From Blattamonas nauphoetae (taxonomy: Eukaryota; Preaxostyla; Oxymonadida): a stretch of DNA of 64,000 nucleotides. Numbering within the stretch: position 1 is the stretch's first letter; each line of letters opens with the position of its first letter. Of this stretch, positions 42,856-53,929 are shown piece after piece. The notes under the pieces are model-generated. The model had not been told where the DNA came from. It saw only the letters and a program-made list of their open reading frames with translations, and ran no database searches. The stretch is from contig JARBJD010000006.1 in the NCBI GenBank assembly GCA_033064195.1, forward strand, positions 62,001 to 126,000, read 5' to 3'. Position numbers and translations under genes: made by a program.

Positions 42856-45800
42856 TAGGCATGGCTGACCGACACTGACCGGTCAGTTTTCGCCGAAAAG
42901 TACTGACGGTCACTGACCGGAGAAATTTCAGAACCCATAATCGGAATTTACCATTTCTCCGAAGTCTTTTCAGGTTAAACAGAGAAATGAGTTATTAACA
43001 TGAGGTGTGATAGAAACCCGGAATCAGACACAGAAATGACTCTATTCGTGATAATTAAATCATATTCAATAAGAAAGAACTTACAAATACCTGTTCTTGG
43101 AGTTCAGAGAGACAAAGTACGATCGATGGGTTCGATCCGACCTGTCAGTCACAGATTTGCCCTCTTGTGAAAAATTCGTGAATCCAACTGGTTTTCAATT
43201 CACATGAAGTCAATTTACGAAGTGGAAGAGTCGGAAAAGGTTAAAAAGGTTGAATAATGGACACGGAGATATGATCTCTCCTTCCTTCGTCTCTGAACAT
43301 CCTCTCCTTCACTCCATCGCTTGTTTTATCTCCTGGACCCCTCTCTTCGCATCGAATCTCTCTTCATCTTGTCTCCATCAACTCATCCTTTGTGCCGATC
43401 AAGACGACGAGTCTGACGACCCCGTAGCACATAACTGACTGAATCACCACAACCCGCTCGTCATCCTCCCTCGATTCGAACTCGCTCTTCTCGCGTCGCA
43501 GCTGCTCCTTCTCCTCTTCCAGCCGCTAAAGGCGTGCCCGTTCGGTGTTCTGTTTGATCAGAAGCTGCTCTCGTCTGTCCTCGTCCGTTCTCCTCAGGAG
43601 CTACCGCTTGTGCTCGACCTTGAGGCGCTTCTCCCGCTGATCCGCTACTTTCATCTGCACCACCTGCTTCTTGGAGACGCGTTGTTTTCACCCTTCTTTC
43701 TCCTTTTTTCCTGTTCTGGCGAGCGAGCCAGCTGGGCAGCGCGCATCTTCATTCCCAGAGCAGCCAGCTTGTCTTTAGCGGCGGAGAGCACCGACTCTTC
43801 CTCCTTCTTCAGATTGTTGAAGCGAGCCACCATTCTCTTCTTGGCTTCCTTCGCTTTCTCTTTCAGTTCCTTCGCTTTCGTTTCGGCTGCCGATATAGCT
43901 TCCTTTTCTTCTTCGTGTGCATGCTCGATTTCTTCCTTTCCTGTCTTCCACATTTCATCGCTTTCCTTCTTCAGATTCGCTGCGTGTCGTTCAGCTTCGT
44001 GTTTGATCGTCTCTGCCCTTTGCCGGAACTCGCTGCTTGTGTGTTCGAGATCCTTCCTTTACTGTTTCATCGACTCTGCCTTCTTCTTCAGTTCTTCTCC
44101 TTGCTGCTTCAGCCTCTCTCCGTCTTGGTTGTACTTCTCTTCAGTCGCTTTAAGGTCATCGATGCCCTTCCGAACTCGTTCTTTGGCATTTTTGCGAACC
44201 TTCTCAAAATCATTCAGACGACCCATTTCGGCGGTAAGACCTTCTGTATCGCCTTCCTTCCCTTCTTTTGTGCGATTGTTCGCTGGTGATCGCATTTTCG
44301 CGTCAGACAGACGAGACATGGACGGCTTGACGAACTCGTCTTTGCAGCTGAAGTAGCAGCCATCAAATTCGGAAATGCAGAACGGCATGTTGTGCAGTCA
44401 GCATTTTGACATCCAGTTTGAGCCGACGGAGTCTTCATCGTCTTCAGTTATGGGAGTGTCCTCGTTGCCATCCCGAGATTGGAGAGGACGATTCACAGCA
44501 ATGGTTTGGTTCGTGTTGCTCTTTTGCGAGTTTTCCTTCACATCGACACACTTTTGAGTGCAGAAAGAGTCCAGCGACACCTGACACGACATGATCGTGT
44601 TGGTACAAGTTCCGAGGCACGTTTCCAGCGATGCATCCGTTTCCCGCACCATATCAGCAAAGTGGGCATCGATTGGCGAAGAATGTGTGGTGTTTAACGT
44701 TGTGTTGTCCCGTCTGGTCGTGTTTGTTGCGTTCTGCACAGCAGCCGAATAGAAGGACGAGAAAGTCTGGTTTTTGTGTCCCCCAAACTTCATCAGGCAA
44801 AGTGTGTCGCATTCTGATACGTGCTTGCCGCATTCCGACGCCTTGTCCATCATACAAACGTTGAGTTACTGGTTCACATCTTGCGACTCGCTCCGTACAT
44901 GCGAGCATTCATCGATGCATTCTGACGATGACAGAGCCAAGCATTTCTCTGCATTTTGTTTGCAGGCGTTGAGACACGCGTTGGTTCCCTTGTTTGAGAT
45001 GGACTCGGATTCGCATTGGATGAGGCAATCCTCACGCTCTGGCACACACTGTTGGATGCAGCCGGTGAGGCAGGAAACACACGCAGAGTGGTCGGTCGAT
45101 TAGGAGCACACGTTGTCGCACTTTTCTTGGCATTGATCCACACACATCAAAATCTGGGAAAGGAGAAAGAAGGAGCGTGGATGAAGAGAGGTGAATGTTA
45201 ACGAGAATGACGAAAGTAATTAATTCGAACAATATCCACAAATGCCCGAGAGGGGCAATTTCCCTAAAATGGGCGTGAGGCATACACGATGAACACTCCG
45301 AATCAAAATCCACTGAAAGTGCCAGATCTTGTGTCTGTCTGCGAGAATTGACAGGACATTGGAGGAGAGGTTGACTGTCTTGCCGGATTCTGTAGGGAAG
45401 TGGCTCTTCTGGAATCGTCGGATAGAACAGGATTTGTGTGTGTATTCGAACCAACCTCACATCTTCTCCTGTTTCTTTATTCTCACTCCGTGTTCAATGG
45501 CTTATCTTTGCTTCTTCAGCTGATGGAATCTGCATCTTTCTTTCACTCATCCCCTTCTGACTTCTTTCGTCAGCTGCAAGCTTCCTGAGCACGCTTTCCT
45601 TCTCATTTTCGAGATATCCTACTACCATGTGCACTGTGGAGAAAATGTAAGAGTTAAAAGAGGAGAATACTGTGAAAGATGAACACTCTTATGAGATGAA
45701 GACGAAGGAGGGATCAGAGTTGATACCATAGAGGTTTCAATCTAAAATAGATGTGAGGAGGAGAAAATGAACCATTTGTGCAACCGCTTCCGATTAAAGT

Positions 45801-46039
45801 TTTCGTTTAAGCCAAATTTCACGAGACAGTCGTGATCCATCCTGTCTTTGTTTCAGGCGAGCAGAAACAATGGAAAGAAGGTTGCCAAACGGGAGCAGTT
45901 AGCAAATATTGACTAATATATCTGCTTGCTCGCCGATTTCTCGAGTATAGAATGTGTTTTATTGGATTGCTGAGATCTGACCCTTTTAATTATTCTCAGG
46001 TGACACTGACCGGCACTTTTGGCCGGTCAGCCATGCCTA
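42856..46039. mobile_element. hAT-like element with cargo gene, 3184 bp, TSD GGTGGATT
   Basis: The 8-bp TSD is at 42848-42855 and 46040-46047. The terminal inverted repeat is TAGGCATGGCTGACCG, perfect for 16 bp, followed at both ends by extra CTGACCGG and CCGGTCAG motifs of the sort hAT transposases bind. No transposase was found. Instead the interior holds a decayed Cys-rich and coiled-coil gene on the minus strand. It interrupts the pseudokinase gene in frame. Confidence 0.85.
43440..45147 (-). pseudogene. decayed cysteine-rich plus coiled-coil cargo gene(s) in the hAT-like element
   Basis: From ATG 45147 one frame encodes a Cys-rich region with CxxxC spacing (CVDQCQEKCDNVC, CLTGCIQQC, CIDECSH, CTQKC) and ends at TGA 44398-44400. 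A new ATG at 44388 in the same frame opens a Lys/Glu coiled coil that runs to about 43690 and continues in another frame to about 43440. In-frame stops lie at 45100-45102 (TAA), 44866-44868 (TAA), 44059-44061 (TAA), 43601-43603 (TAG) and 43526-43528 (TAG), with one frameshift near 43680. An upstream exon around 45180-45460 is possible. Product unknown; a secreted Cys-rich protein is only a guess. Most likely a dead host-derived gene carried by the element. Confidence 0.55.
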
Positions 46040-46074
46040 GGTGGATTGTTTCTTCATGAGTGTTCGGGTCCATT

Positions 46075-48280
46075 GGGGACGACTATAACGCATCCCCTCT
46101 TTTGTCTATAACGCATCCCCAACCCATTGTTTAGCTTTACGATGGGAGATGCATTTTCCAAACTGGGAAGTGAGAGTCAGATAAATGAGAAGAGAAAACC
46201 AAATTTCGGTGATAAAAACTATTTCTGTGAGGAAAGATTCGTTCAAAGTGAAAAGGCAGACCGATTTCCTTAAATGGGTTTGATCACAATCCATTCCTCG
46301 TGGATACTCTTCATTCACATGTTTGAACTGCAGCAAGATTTATATTGAATGAGTTTTGATTCACCAAAACCATTTCTTTTTCGATTCGATCGCGTTTCTT
46401 TCACATCGAAACGATCGCGACTCTCCACCAATTATTAGATGTCTCCGACCAACTTCAAGTGCGCCTCTAGTACTACAGCCATCCAAGATGTCCCGAACGA
46501 TCTGCATCTTCTTTTGGATGATTCTGAGGTGTTTTCACAACAGAACCTCCCTGTACAGCACAAATCTGCAGCCTAAACATTGTTCAGGAACAGCAGAAGC
46601 GTCAAAATCAGCATATTATCCTAATTCAAATCGACCTCAAAATCTCCAACTTTATTGTTCGCCAAGGGAGCAGTGCCTGTCAAATTAACTTCAAACTTGG
46701 AGTTGACCTTGATCTCTATCGACAATCCGACCAAAGACTGCCGAAGCTCTAATGCGACACGCTCTGAATAGGGCTTGTGGAATACAGACTCCGCCCAAAC
46801 CAAATTCCAGAGACAAGCCAAGAGCTACTGTGACACACACATTAGCATTCAAATATGTCACCACAACGTATTCCGGTTTTGTGGAATAAGACGGGACACC
46901 AAAGAGTGTTGAGGAGTACAAGAGCCCGTCCGATTGGCCACGCAAGCCGCATATTACATTGAAATTTAAAACGATCGAAACGCTCCAATGCGATTCCTCT
47001 CAGAAACAACAAGAAAGAAAGGAGATATCTATGAAAACAGGAGGAGGATACAATGCCGAAGATTCACCAGCCGACCTGCATCAATAATTAGGCGGGAAAG
47101 ATCGTGTTCAACTCCCCAAGCTCTGTTATCGTCCATCTCAACTAAACCAAGAAATTTCCCCTCCTGCCACTCCAAATGTGAATACTCGCGGTGCTGGTGA
47201 CACTGTGGGGTCGACATGAGGCAGCGTTTGGGACAGAACAGCCACATTCATTTCGAAAGGATCTGTCTTCTCTCAACTCAAAGACTTCCCTGGTGCGAAG
47301 AATATTAAAGCCGATCCAAGTCTCCCAAACACTTACTGCCGTCTTAACGGATGATACTCTCGTTCCCTCGCCTCTCCTAACATGTGTTCCATGTTCATCT
47401 CGCATACCACCCAAGTCGTCGAAAAAGAACGCCACAGACAACTAGAACGAGATGAATAGCTGAAATTCCAGAAATTTGCAGAAGACAACGATAAAGACGA
47501 TCTGGAGGACGCTAAAACGGATGGAGTAATTCAGAAGACAGGCCGACGCGAAATCGACGCCGATAATTCTCGAAAGATCAACGAAACAATGAAGACTCGA
47601 TCGATGACGAAAGATGATCCTGTTATTAACGGGATTACCGACAACGGTGATGTATTCTATTCTCGCCCTGAACCGATCCCTGACACAGAACGAAAACGCA
47701 TCTATCGTGAAGCTCTCCAACAACAAAAAGGTGAAACACGAACTCTGAGAAAGAAAGAAGAGGATGAGGAACTGGAATATGGAGCGAGAGCTCGTTATGA
47801 AATTGAGGAGAAGAAAGGCAAGATGGGAAGGATCGCGAACTCAAAATGGAAAAACAGAACGAAACAAACACACACTCAACCAGCAGATGATTCAGATTCG
47901 TTAAAAATGGGCGAAGAGAGAGAGAGGGAGCAGGCGGAAGAGTTGGAGAAAGATAAGGAGATGAAACAGCGCCAACGCGCACTGCTCTTGACCTGATGTT
48001 CGTAATTGGTTCATTGATTCTTGAACCTACTCAGTTGTCATACATGTATCCCCCGAAGTTTTTTCCTGCTATCAAGAAAGTGACAAATGGGTTGATCGAA
48101 GTCAAAGATGATTCCAGTTCTTTGATCTTCCATCTTAAGCACTTTATTCACTCTCATTCGACCAAAATCTTACCAATTCCCACTTTTCAGCCTGTTCTAA
48201 AGAACAACTATCGTGTTAAGCTCCATTATGGGTTGGGGATGCGTTATAGTCAAAATGAGGGATGCGTTATAGTCGTCCCC
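46075..48280. mobile_element. TIR DNA transposon, 2206 bp, TSD GGGTCCATT (9 bp)
   Basis: The 9-bp TSD is at 46066-46074 and 48281-48289. The terminal inverted repeats are about 53 bp and start GGGGACGACTATAACGCATCCC. Each end holds two direct copies of CTATAACGCATCCC. A 9-bp TSD suggests a Mutator-like element, but no transposase is recognisable and its ends differ from the element at 12859. It carries a charged coiled-coil frame (47382-47996) and a minus-strand frame around 46620-46945 that reads protein-like but is shifted midway. Confidence 0.82.
47382..47996 (+). pseudogene. charged coiled-coil frame in the 2206-bp element, one in-frame TAG
   Basis: Same-frame reading from ATG 47382 through TAG at 47457-47459 to TGA at 47996. 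Sequence on both sides of the TAG is a continuous Glu/Lys/Arg-rich helix (QLERDE before, LKFQKFAEDND after). Downstream comes a less charged stretch (DPVINGITDNGDVFYSRP) and a second coiled coil. No known transposase motif, so it may be an accessory or captured gene. If the TAG is a true stop, the usable frame begins at ATG 47589. Confidence 0.4.
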
Positions 48281-51200
48281 GGGTCCATTCCCTGTTTCGA
48301 ACTGTCTTTTCCAGAAATGCAGCCAGTCTGTCGGATATGGCGCGGCTGGAGCTCTGTACGCTTATATGAGTGGGTTTGCGTTCAACTCGCTCCGTTTCAG
48401 AGAGAACCGTGCCAGCACACTTGACAGGGGACACGATCTTTGTGTTGAGCTGTCCATGGCTACTCGTGATGCATCGTCGTTCACTGACTGCGACACTGAT
48501 CAAGAAATAATTAGGATTTTCTTCGTTAATTACAACATCACTCCAAACTTGGTTACTGCATCTAATTCTTTGACAGTTTCATCAGTGAGCTGTGTCGTGA
48601 GCGCGGACAACAGGACGGCAAAAGCGGCGCTGACAGTTGACAAGCCGATCAGCGGAACAGTTCTGATGCTGGTGGACAACACGAATGGGTACGAAATGCC
48701 GAACGAGGACTCTCCTCCTCCAATCAACAGAATGATCTCGTTCGTCTTCTCTTCGGATTCAACATCGTCAGAATCCGAGCTCTCTTTTGGAGAATGGGAA
48801 CTGCTGCAATACGAATCGAACTATTCGCTGGTCGCTTTTGGATGGACTGAATCGATTGTGGACACAAACAGTGTTGTGCTCACCACCGCAAATCCACCTC
48901 GAATTGTGCAAGCATTGTGTGGAGGCGGCGACTCTGAATCGGACACTTTCTTTTCTCTGAAAGCACGGACGCTTGCGACAGGATCGTACAAAGTGTCCGT
49001 GAAAGACATCCCCAATTTCTGGATGGAAGTTGATTTTGTGAACAACCCATCCGGAGGCAATATCTTCTCGACGAAATTTGGACTGAAGCTGCAAGGTGAC
49101 GATGCCATCTTCGATTTTGAAACGACATATGAGATCGATGAGGTGATCGAAATGAGCACTGGGAAGATTCCCATCTACGACCCTCCTCGCCTCTTCTTCA
49201 CCACTCCAAGCCCTCCAAAGTTGAAGACTGTGGGTGCGATTTCATTCACAAATTCTCTGCAAGACACAATCACCATCAAACTGGTTGGACAAAAACTCTT
49301 CGCCAACCCGTACACACTGACCGTCTCTGATGGGTCAAGCACATCGACAGTGACCGCAGTCTTCGATGCTGATGGTGTGGATGGAGAGGCGACAGCTGTT
49401 GTTTACTCGATGGATGGAAGCAAGACAGTCCAGTTGGCATTTGGGACAACATACACAATCACGGGGATCACAAGTTCGGATAAAACTCATCCAATCCTCA
49501 CTCCAAATCTTCAAATCGTTGTTCCGGCTGAACCAGCACGTGTGGAAAAGATCGTTTCAACTGAACTGAACAGTGATCAGACTCAAGTTGAAGTCACATT
49601 CCAGGCCCGAGCCCTTCCCTCAACAATCACATCTGTCGCGATCGAAGGGAAAGGCGCTTCGGTCTTCGTCTCCGCCAGAAAGTTGTCAGACACCTCGTTC
49701 TCAGCACTCTTCAATGTGGCTGAGACCAACACACTGGATTCGTTGGTTTTTGGTGAGACGTATTCGATCGCTTCTGTGTCAAACGGAACCAACATCGTCC
49801 TGAACACTGATTTCTCTTTTTCTGTTCCTTTGAATGCTCGACTGACTGAAATCAACACTACATTCTCGAATGGCGTGAACACCGGATTGAATTTTACTCT
49901 AAAAGTTGAAGGATCGATTCACGATTCTCAATACAAACTGATTCTGTCCGACAACACCGAAGTGGAAGTGGAATGCTCGTTGACAACCCTCACCTGCAGC
50001 TCAACGGCTCCGATTCGCATTGGTTGGGCTTCTGGCGTGCAATACTCGACGGAACACACCCTCTCAAAGATGGTGGAAATCGGAGGGACATCTCAACGCG
50101 TCGATTTCGTCAAGAACACATTCACGACCGACGCCAAGCCAGCAGAGCCTGTGTTTCATGTGGACGAGTCAGGTGTTCTGAGTGACTTTTGTGGAGATGA
50201 TGGAGAGAGATGCAAGACATTGAACGAAGCATGGCGAATTGTGAAAGGAATTGGTTTTCCTCGACCGACAGTCCTCATCATGGACTCTGCCACACTGGTC
50301 TCGCCGATTACCGTGACGGAAGGGATGCGTGTGATTGTGACGAATGGTAGCTTGATCGAACCGAAACTATACGTTGCCTCGCACGATCTGAGTGGAGGCG
50401 AGCTGGGCATGATTGTTGTGGACTCGGCCTTTCTCGAGTTGAAGAATGTGGATGTGCACATCCTGTCAGCTTCGCCGTCGTTTGTTCTGATTCATGGAAC
50501 GAACTCCAAGCTCGTGTTTCACGAAGGACTGTTTGCTGGTCCACTCACTGGAATGACGATGAACGAGGATTCGGATGGAGTTTGCAGCTGGTCGTCGGGA
50601 GCTCTCCAACTGATGAACTGCGAAACGCGCCTCAGGACCACTCAGTTGTACCAACTGTCTCAAGGAGCGATCAACATGAAGAATGGATCACTTGAGATTC
50701 TGACATCGTCATTCGTTTCCAACTCAGCCTCGTCCTCCTCGTTTCCTTCTTCTCGTCGCAACATCCACTGTTCGAACAAAGGGACAGTGACGATTGGAAG
50801 TCTGAATGGAGGAGATGGATTCCAAGGATCGTCGCTGTGGGGTTCGATGGAAGACTGTGTGATGAATGGAGATGCAGCACAACCCGACTCGCCACTTTTC
50901 GTTCCTCAGCTGGACAAAGATCAGTCGATGAGTGTGTTTGACACATCCACGAAACAGTACAATGTGAGCATCATTGGATCTCGACTGATTCCGTGTGGAT
51001 TGTCCTTGGAAGTGTTTGAATTCACATCAGAACGCCATACAGATGGCAAGACAGTCGAATTTGAACTGAAGCACACATTGTCTGACACTGAGGTCACAGT
51101 CGTCATCGACCAAGAAGAGATCGCGTCGTTGGATCAGAAACACGAACTTCGGTGCCGACTGAAGTTTGGGAAGAATCTGAGAACGACTGACTGGTTTTCC

Positions 51201-52223
51201 TTATCAGGCACCAAACCGTTGAAGCCGAAATTCAGCCAAACACCGGTCGGAAAAGCACTTTCGTGGGTCCTCCCAGTTGTCCTCAGTGTTGTGCTGCTTC
51301 TCATCATCCTCCTGACCATCTTCCTCGTGTGGCGACGAAAACGACAGCCAAAGAAGCAAGAAAAGACGGAACTGGCAGAAGAACAAGAAACTGAAGAGTA
51401 CTTGGCGAAGGGAGAAGTTATGGAAGTTGGACTGAGTGAAACACAAAACATTGTTGCAGTGAATCAGCTAAAAGGAGAGACCACCAACAATCTGTCCACA
51501 TTCGGTGCCCCCTCGACACGAAACGAGGAATTTGTGGAAGTTCTTTGCATCAGCGACAGCCACCAGAAGAATATTGTTGAGACGAAATTCCTCGCTTCGA
51601 AAGAAACCCTCTATCACCGACTGCACGAATCCCAGAATCCGAAACCGATTGAGACGGAGAAGATCCAGAAAGCACTCACGGAACAACTTCTGCGTGTGAT
51701 TCAGAAGATGCCGACAGCACAAGTTTTGCAGAATCTGAACCCGCACTGGGTGCTGTTTGGGAATGACACGGAAGTGCATTTCAAAGTGGTGGATGACCAG
51801 ACAAGGAACCAATCGCTTGGCGAGAAAATGAACAACCCGAATGGAGGGGATTCTCAGCGATGGAATCCACCCGAAGAAAGCGAAGAGAACAACGAATCTG
51901 AACAGAAATCGGGAAGCAACAAAGAAGCTGGACTGGTTTTTCGGCTCGGCCTGCTGTTGTGGGAGATCGAGACTGGACAAGTGCCGTATCGTGAGTATGA
52001 TGATGTCAATGCTCATCGGCAGATTGTGTTGGGAGTTGGTCTGAAGATGAATGCAGTTGAGAACGAAGGACTTCGCGACCTGATTGAGGATTGCATGCAA
52101 ATCGAGCCGAAGAACAGACCAACATTGCAGAAAGTGAAAGACCGACTCTTCAAATGCTTCGCGCCGTCTGAGCCTGAGCCAACTCTCGCCCAACAACAAA
52201 ACAAAGCTGAATCGAAACAGTAG

Positions 52224-52978
52224 CTCGTCCATCACATCACCACGTCTTCATCATCCCACCTCAACTATCTCGACATCTCACTTCATCTAACTCGTCTTAT
52301 CCCACCTGTCTGATTGTTCCTTTCCCCACATCCACTCCATGTCATCTCCTCTCTCTTCATTTCACACTCAGACAGACAGTGGAATCTTCAGTTCTTCTTC
52401 TTCTTTCTCTCATCTCACCGATTGCTTGAGACACTTCTTGATTCTCCAACTATCAAACACTACCGCTTCAACTATTCGTGCTCCTGAGTGACCCAACTAC
52501 TCAGCAGCCAATGCTCGTTTGGTGCAATCGATGCTCGTTCGTCACTGTCGATGCTCGTTTGGCACAGCCAACTTCACTATTCCCCGCTTCGTGAAACGCT
52601 CTAGCTTCCTCTCGAGGCCTCACTGTCTTTTATCATCGTTTTGTTGCAGTTGTGTTGGCCGCACTTCGAACACGAAATGCTTCTTGTTGATCATCGGGTC
52701 ACCCATTCTTCATTGCTTGCACACTGCGTCACGTCTCATCTCACTTTCATCTCGTCATCCCACATTGAACTCATCTCATCCCAAGTTGAACACATCTCAA
52801 AGACATGGGACATCATTCTGTTTTAGAACACAATTCACCTTTTTCGATCAATGTGAATGTGTCTCTTCTATTTTTCTTTTTCTGGTGCTTTTCTTTGTTT
52901 TTTCGCATCCAGTAATTTTTGTCGTATGCTCTTCAATTTCGTATTTTCATAAATTGGGGATTCTCTATTCATACTAAT
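52224..52978. other. gene-free interval after the pseudokinase gene
   Basis: Pyrimidine-rich 3' region, then three near-repeats of ATGCTCGTT(T/C)G at 52511-52562. No convincing gene. It ends at the 423-bp MITE. Confidence 0.5.
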
Positions 52979-53401
52979 TGTGGAAAAATTTTTGAAAACT
53001 TGGGAGCGTACCCCAGCTCGTAAAAACGAAGTATCTCAAATTTTTTGACAACTTTGAGAATGAGGAGTACTCTGACTGCATAAATTTGCATTTTTTGTCG
53101 GATAGATCATAGATCACAAAATCAGATGAAAATCCGATCTAGGCTACAAAAATGATTTCCATTTGGCAAATTCTCTATAATGATCCTTCTTATTCAGAAT
53201 AAAACCATCAGTCGCTCAATATGATGACTAGAGAGTGAGAAAATGAACAGATGAAAAAAGTATGTTGTTTGCACCAGAGAGACAAAATCAAGTCATTAAC
53301 AACCGAATGATGCTCATCCACAACTATTTGTCCACCAGACGAAAGTTTTTCAAAAGTGGTACAGGGGCTTGCTCTTACAAGTTTTCAAAAATTTTTCCAC
53401 A
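52979..53401. mobile_element. 423-bp MITE, intergenic copy
   Basis: Third copy of the family, almost base-identical to 31620-32042. Perfect inverted ends TGTGGAAAAATTTTTGAAAA. AT is duplicated at 52977-52978 and 53402-53403, whereas the other site duplicates TA, so the target is two bases without a strict TA rule. Non-coding, with internal partial palindromes. High identity implies recent spread. Confidence 0.88.
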
Positions 53402-53580
53402 ATTGAGAAACGAGGTGACAATGGGAGTGGAATTTGGGGTGATGAAAGAAGAGAAGAGTGAAGGATGAAGGACTTGACGACGAGTCAAAGAAAGCGAAGT
53501 AGGAAGACAGTCGAGGCGAGTATTGCGTGCACTTCGAAAGAACAGCCAGCAGCACGCGCCACACCGAGTGTGGGTGGCGA

Positions 53581-53771
53581 GGGAGAGGCAGAGGGGAGTG
53601 GGAGGGTGTGGGTGGTGAGGGGAGAGGCAGAGGGGAGTTGGAGGGCGTGGGTGGTGAGGGAGAGGCAGAGGGGAGTGGGTGGGTGTGGGTGGTGAGGGAG
53701 AGGCAGAGGGGAGTGAGAGGGTGTGGGTGGTGAGGGAGAGGCAGAGGGGAGTGGGAGGGTGTGGGTGGTGA
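53581..53771. repeat. G-rich minisatellite, five units of 38-39 bp
   Basis: Five tandem units of the form GGGAGAGGCAGAGGGG then AGTGGGAGGGTGTGGGTG and GTGA differ at only a few bases. The plus strand is very G-rich with many GGG runs, so G-quadruplexes are possible. It lies just beyond the 3' end of the minus-strand gene ending at 53930. Repeat-number changes are expected. Confidence 0.9.
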
Positions 53772-53929
53772 GGGAGTGGGAGGAGTGGCTGGAGTGAATG
53801 AGGGAGAGCGAGTGGAGGACGATGGGGGACTGTGGAGAGAGCGAGCAGAGGCGGTGTTGGAATGGAAGTTTAGGAGTATCGAAGCAGACAGCGGATGCAC
53901 ACAAAATGTTCGCTGGTTCTTGTCTGTTT

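Larger units (their letters stand above)
40441..52223 (+). pseudogene. membrane beta-helix/pseudokinase protein interrupted by three transposons
   Basis: Coding segments 40441-41328, 42389-42855, 46048-46074 and 48290-52223 are colinear and in one frame once each element is removed with one TSD. The total is 5316 nt, that is 1771 residues ending in TAG. The protein starts with a signal peptide (MRPHIFLSIPLIVSLFHLTF), then beta-helix repeats (CTFRDMRADRGGAIDS, CSFMSGSTSRQGGAVQI) and Ig-like or adhesin-like repeats from about 48600. One membrane span lies at about 51270-51340 (VVLSVVLLLIILLTIFLVW). The cytoplasmic tail ends in a tyrosine-kinase-like C-lobe (LGLLLWEIETGQVPYREYD, then IEPKNRPTLQKV). 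The lysine, HRD and DFG motifs are missing, so it is a pseudokinase. As sequenced it cannot make the full protein. Confidence 0.8.

Noticed and set aside
43610-44356. 248-residue Ser/Phe-rich plus-strand frame
   Set aside because: It is the antisense shadow of the Lys/Glu coiled coil on the minus strand; composition shows codon mirror bias.
43440-45147. Use of a TAA/TAG = Gln code by the host genome
   Set aside because: Clear genes here end in TAA (SOD, Mss4 homologue) and TAG (1294-aa gene, pseudokinase), so the host code is standard. The idea is kept only as a possible origin for the cargo.
52511-52562. Three ATGCTCGTT repeats as a regulatory array
   Set aside because: Too few and too short to support a function; listed only as content of the interval.
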